This document shows positions 59,937 through 64,000 of a stretch of 64,000 nucleotides of DNA, piece after piece. The stretch lies in contig CM038916.1 in NCBI GenBank assembly GCA_021904315.1, forward strand, positions 9,389,065 through 9,453,064, in the 5' to 3' direction. The DNA comes from Sphagnum magellanicum. Taxonomy: Eukaryota > Streptophyta > Sphagnopsida > Sphagnales > Sphagnaceae. The notes under the pieces are model-generated. The model searched no databases. It was not told the origin of the DNA and saw nothing but the letters and a program-made list of their open reading frames with translations. Both the position numbers and the translations under genes were made by a program. How positions within the stretch are numbered: position 1 is the stretch's first letter; each line of letters starts with the position of its first letter.

Positions 59937-60190
59937 TTCATTTGCAATACCCTCAAGTGGGTGGGTGCAAATATTTTACTTATGACCTTCAATGAAGGTT
60001 AAAGTACACATAATCAATTCATTTGCAATATTTTCATCGGGGTAGGTGCAAATATTTTACTTATGACATTGTATGAGGGCTAAAATACATATAATTAGTT
60101 AATTTGCATTACCTTCATATGGGTGGGTACAAATATTTTACTTATGACCTTCCATGGGGTTAAAATACATACAATTAATTAACTTGCAAT
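59937..60190 (+). repeat. Tandem array, about 3 copies of an 81-bp unit
   Basis: Copies start near 59,937, 60,018 and 60,099, with a fragment at 60,181. Each carries TT(C/A)ATTTGCA, GGGTGGGTGC-like words, AAATATTTTACTTATGAC and TTAAA(G/A)TACA. It is distinct in sequence from the 104-bp array just upstream. Confidence 0.8.
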
Positions 60191-61069
60191 ACCTTAATTT
60201 AATTGTGAATTTTTTTTATATGTGGGCTTTTATAATGAATGTTAAGGGGCGAAATTGCAACCCTTGATCATTATTGTCTTCCAAAAGGTAAGATTGAGGG
60301 AACAAAGTCAATGCCTTATTATTCAATAGAACCAAACTACCTTCTATTGATTTACTTTATTATAATTACTCACATAGTAAGTAAGGAGTCATATGAAAAG
60401 CAAAGGAGGAAGGTAACGGTCTACTATCAAAAAACTTATCTACCATCCTATAAATAGGCTAATCTTAAGAAATAGGGGAGGAAAATAGAAAAAGAGTAGC
60501 ATGGGAAAAAAATAGCATCCAATAATGGTTATTTTCCAATGGTCTATAGTATTTTCTACACCTTTACATATTGTTTGGTTGGGGTCAGCATACCTTCTAT
60601 AGTTATTGTCCCATTTTCACCATGCTTGCAAGTCCTTTAGTGGTTCTGCCTACCATTTGTAACACCTTAGGACACCTTTCCCTTGTTCTAAATTGTCTAT
60701 AACACACAAGAGTCCTTCACAACCAATGCATACTACTTATAACCATACCTTTTAGTTTATAGGCATCTACCTGCTGATGTTTTCCCTTTGTTATCTACCT
60801 TTAGATATTAACTGCTACTTTCTTATGGCAACCAATAACTCATTTATCCAAAGGCTACCATATGGTATGCTTCATAACATTTTAACTTAAAAGAAATGCA
60901 AAAATACCATCTCAAGGAAGTAATTTACTTGTGCAATCTCAAACTGTTCTACCTCCCACATTTTGTAATAGAATAGAGATACAACAAACACATTGAATCC
61001 TTTAATCATCTTTCCATTGCAATCACACACAAAATACAACACATTACTCCATTATTTCCATATTTTTTT

Positions 61070-61410
61070 ATAAGTTCTTCATTCCTTCTCCCCAACTACA
61101 AAAAGTTTCTAATGCCCTATAACTCCACTTAATGCTTCTTTTAATCTTCCTTTTCCACAAAGCTGAACAAGGCCCACATTAACCCTTAGAAAATAGAGCC
61201 CTTATCCTAATCCTTTCATAGAAATCTCTTAGACAATTGGGTGGATTATCCCTTAAATATTCATTAACATGAATTATTTAATCCCACTAGCTTCACCTTT
61301 TGGATAAAGGATGGTAAGTCTATCATTAGTAACTATTAGTTACAAGAAGACCTATGGTACTAACTAGTTTAAAAATTTCTACCCATTAACAATGAGTCCC
61401 AAACTTAAAC
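61070..61410 (-). repeat. Dispersed repeat, copy B (inverted relative to 11.6 kb)
   Basis: The reverse complement aligns with 11,560-11,930, including GATTAGGATAAGG and TAGACTTACC words in the same order. See the entry for copy A. Confidence 0.75.
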
Positions 61411-61539
61411 CCTAATCTTGATTTGTAACCTTAAATTGTTTGTAATATCATCACCTTGTCCATTCCATCATCATTTTCAATGATTGCAAAGTTATGATGA
61501 TTAATGAGGAGGTAGGTCAATTGATAACTTGGTACATTG

Positions 61540-61650
61540 GATCTAGTAGGTACCTGCCTTGTTGGCAAGTAGGGAGGGTGAAGGTGGGTAAATGGCTAGG
61601 TGGGCGGGTAGGTAGATGGAGAGGATAATAGGTAGGTAGGTGGGGGTCAC
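61540..61650. repeat. AGGT/GGTA-word cluster
   Basis: Repeated GTAGGTAGG and GGTGGGT words. This is one of five such clusters in the window, followed by a G/T-rich run at 61,665-61,695. Confidence 0.6.
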
Positions 61651-64000
61651 TAGAGTAGGTAGGTTGATTTGGGGGGGTGGGGGGGTGGGGAGTGTTTCAT
61701 TTTTTGAAACACCTAACTTATTTTTTCATTTTTTTTTATGCCCATCAAATATATGGCAAAAAAAAGGATTTGATAATGCTTTATATTAAGTAATGCCCTT
61801 GAAGCAATGTGTTCCTGAAATAAACACCCCTTTAAATCCACCTTTGGTGCCCAAGTGGGTGCTTATTTTGGGAATGCCCTACTCCTTAGCTTTTACCCTT
61901 CTCTTTGCATTTGTACACTTCAATTTCCTTATACCCCCAACTATGAAAAGGAGAACCCCACAAACTAACACATTGAACATAATCATTTCACTTTGCCTAA
62001 AGAATTACACACGTTCACATATAAGTGGTCGATCCATCCCTTCACAATTCTATTGAGATCACATTTCATTTTTTATGGACAAGGTTGATGCACACACCCA
62101 AACATGCAGACCACCCACTCACCCTAAAAATCTTATGCCAACATTTAAGAAAATTGAAACAAACATCCAATATCAATTTTCATGATGACGTGAACTAAAT
62201 TGATTGGTGTTTTAAGTTTTAATTAAAGTGCATTGACCTTGAAACAACATGAAAAAATAATAATATTTATTAAAATTGGGGATCATGGTGCAACACTAAC
62301 TCCTAAATGTAGAAAAATGGCCAACATTATGTAAGAAATGACATCCTTAAGAAGAAAGGCCAAATTGTGAAATTAAAATTTGCATAACCTTTTCTTATGA
62401 ATCCATAATTAAAACACATCACAAAACTTTTAGGCTATAGTTATCCACTCACCTTAGTGGAAAATACAAAAGAGCAAAACTAAAAAAAACAAAACAAAAA
62501 AGATCACTTGTCACCCTTTTTCAACACACCATTTTTATTTGAAATTTCATTTAGGATGAAATGGAATGTGAGGTAAAACTCAAATGTTATTGCAAACAGA
62601 AGGGGCATAATGTTAAGTGTAAATTTAACATAATCCTCACAACATTTTCATAATGGGTCATCATCCCACCTTTTGAAAAAATATGAAAAGGTGTTACTAG
62701 CAATAACCTATTGAACCCAATCTCCATGTCACATGCTTTGAACTACCACCTTGAAACTTCCTCAAGCAAGAACAAAAAAAAATCTCTTCCTTAGGTTGAA
62801 TGCGATGAATGTGAGGATTTACTTGGATCTACCAAGGTTGTACCTCCTTACTTCTCTCTCACCTCCAATTTACACCCCTTCTATTGCATTGCTTTGGACA
62901 ACAATTATATATGAAAAATGACTTCAATAGTCCAACATGTACATATATCAATTGTTGGATAGTAACCCTTTTTGTCTAAGACAATCCCACACTTTAAACC
63001 CTAGACACATAGACATATTTTATCGTACAATATTGAACAACAATCACATTGATTAACAACACGTCCTATATTCCTATTCATCCCTTTTCTACCAATACTC
63101 ATTGGGTAACAACAACCCTTTAATAGGACAATGATGATTTTAAATAGGATAGTCTGCATATGCATACAAGCACACACCCATATCTCTAAGATAAACAAAA
63201 ACCACACTTTGACCCAGCTCAACATATGTAATAATTCATAACCCTTTTCATCATGTCTTCAACTTTTCAATATTTTTCCACAAAAAGGTACATAAAGTTC
63301 TTTCAAGACTCTCATCACCCTACCTCTTGATGAAAAAGCCACGACCTATCTCTAGTCTAAGCCCTACCTATTGGACGAACCTTACAAACCTCCTCTCACA
63401 ATATTGTCCCTTAATTTAATATATATTAAGATATATTAAGGAGAAACAATCTTAACTTAATAATCCTAACCTCCTCTATTTTTCCCAAGTCACCCACTTC
63501 CTCTAAACTAAGGTGAAAGAAGATTCCATCCTAATCACCCTACACCATGGGTCTTGCCCAAAATTCTTCCTCCCCTTGTACTAATCCTTATCTTGCTCAA
63601 CCCTTTACCACTAGCCAACAAAACGCCCTTCGACCCCCAACACATTGGGTAAGGTCTATTGTTAAGTTAGTCAGAATCTGCCAAACCATCACCTCATCAG
63701 CTTCTCCTTAATATTGAAGAGGCGCGCTACATTGGCTTTACCTCCTGCCACTTTTGGACCATATTTTTTAACTTACCGTTGGAACGGTCATGTGCTAAAC
63801 TTGGGGGAGGGGGAAGGTGGAATAGAGGGGAGGGGGAAGGGTTGGCTGGGGTTTTCAAAAGTACACTTAAAAAAAGAAAAGACACCCATTGATCCTTCCC
63901 GAAGGGTTTCATAAATAACTTACAAATCCCAGCTTATGCAGTGGAACGGGGATTTGCATCTAATCAATGAGTATGGAATGTTATGGGTAATGTCCCCGAT

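Larger units (their letters stand above)
60200..64000. other. Terminal spacer, no supported gene
   Basis: No frame has a recognisable domain. Contents are the inverted partner of the 11.6-kb repeat (61,070-61,410), AGGT-word clusters (61,540-61,650), G-runs at 61,670-61,692 and a G-rich purine tract at 63,800-63,845. Confidence 0.55.

Overview
This window is nuclear DNA from a land plant with a repeat-rich, AT-rich genome. Its genes have introns, with GT..AG boundaries that can be placed to the base. The recognisable proteins are of plant type: a CDC48 adaptor with UBA, SEP and UBX domains, an AFC-type LAMMER kinase, a KIN17 protein, a clan-85 cytochrome P450 and LSM3. The spacer is filled with decayed transposons (Helitron, hAT, Copia, MULE and a Tourist-like MITE). 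The MULE and hAT relics resemble families I associate with ferns, lycophytes, mosses and gymnosperms, so a non-angiosperm is my guess. The sequence does not settle it.

Three genes look intact, and each sits in a GC-richer island. (1) 3,373-5,851 (+) is a five-exon PUX3/4/5-like adaptor of 432 residues. (2) 33,007-39,643 (+) is a twelve-exon LAMMER kinase of 428 residues with every catalytic motif present. (3) 42,398-43,621 (-) is a single-exon KIN17 of 407 residues, convergent with the kinase gene. All three have telo-box-like motifs (AACCCTAA or AAACCCTAA) upstream, and the PUX gene also has a pair of TGGGCC/GGCCCA site II-type motifs, as is usual for housekeeping plant genes.

Two genes are broken. 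An LSM3 relic (18,361-19,255, -) keeps two exons with a stop codon and a lost splice acceptor, and its last exon was not found. A P450 relic (21,300-22,750, +) has two damaged acceptors. Its haem-binding exon is replaced or pushed away by a minisatellite made of acceptor-like units.

The rest, left to right: AT-rich spacer (1-2,880); a 69-bp triple repeat and an antisense Helitron relic (6.66-11.24 kb); long spacer with small duplications (11.2-18.4 kb); a short Copia reverse-transcriptase piece (20.2-20.7 kb); an antisense hAT relic (24.0-26.3 kb); an LTR-like repeat (30.0-31.0 kb) with a second copy at 52.8-53.7 kb; a Copia integrase/RT relic (45.2-47.8 kb); a Tourist-like MITE (48.9 kb); a near-perfect 46-bp hairpin followed by a hydrophobic-coding minisatellite (51.6-52.5 kb); a MULE transposase relic with a SWIM zinc finger (55.4-57.7 kb); a 104-bp satellite-like array (58.2-59.4 kb) and an 81-bp array (59.9-60.2 kb); then spacer to the end.

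The three intact genes do not form a pathway. The kinase and KIN17 (and LSM3, were it intact) share a loose RNA-processing theme, which I treat as coincidence. I found no new multi-gene system. The most distinctive signals are the hairpin/minisatellite locus, the duplicated splice acceptors in live genes, and the P450 and LSM3 relics.
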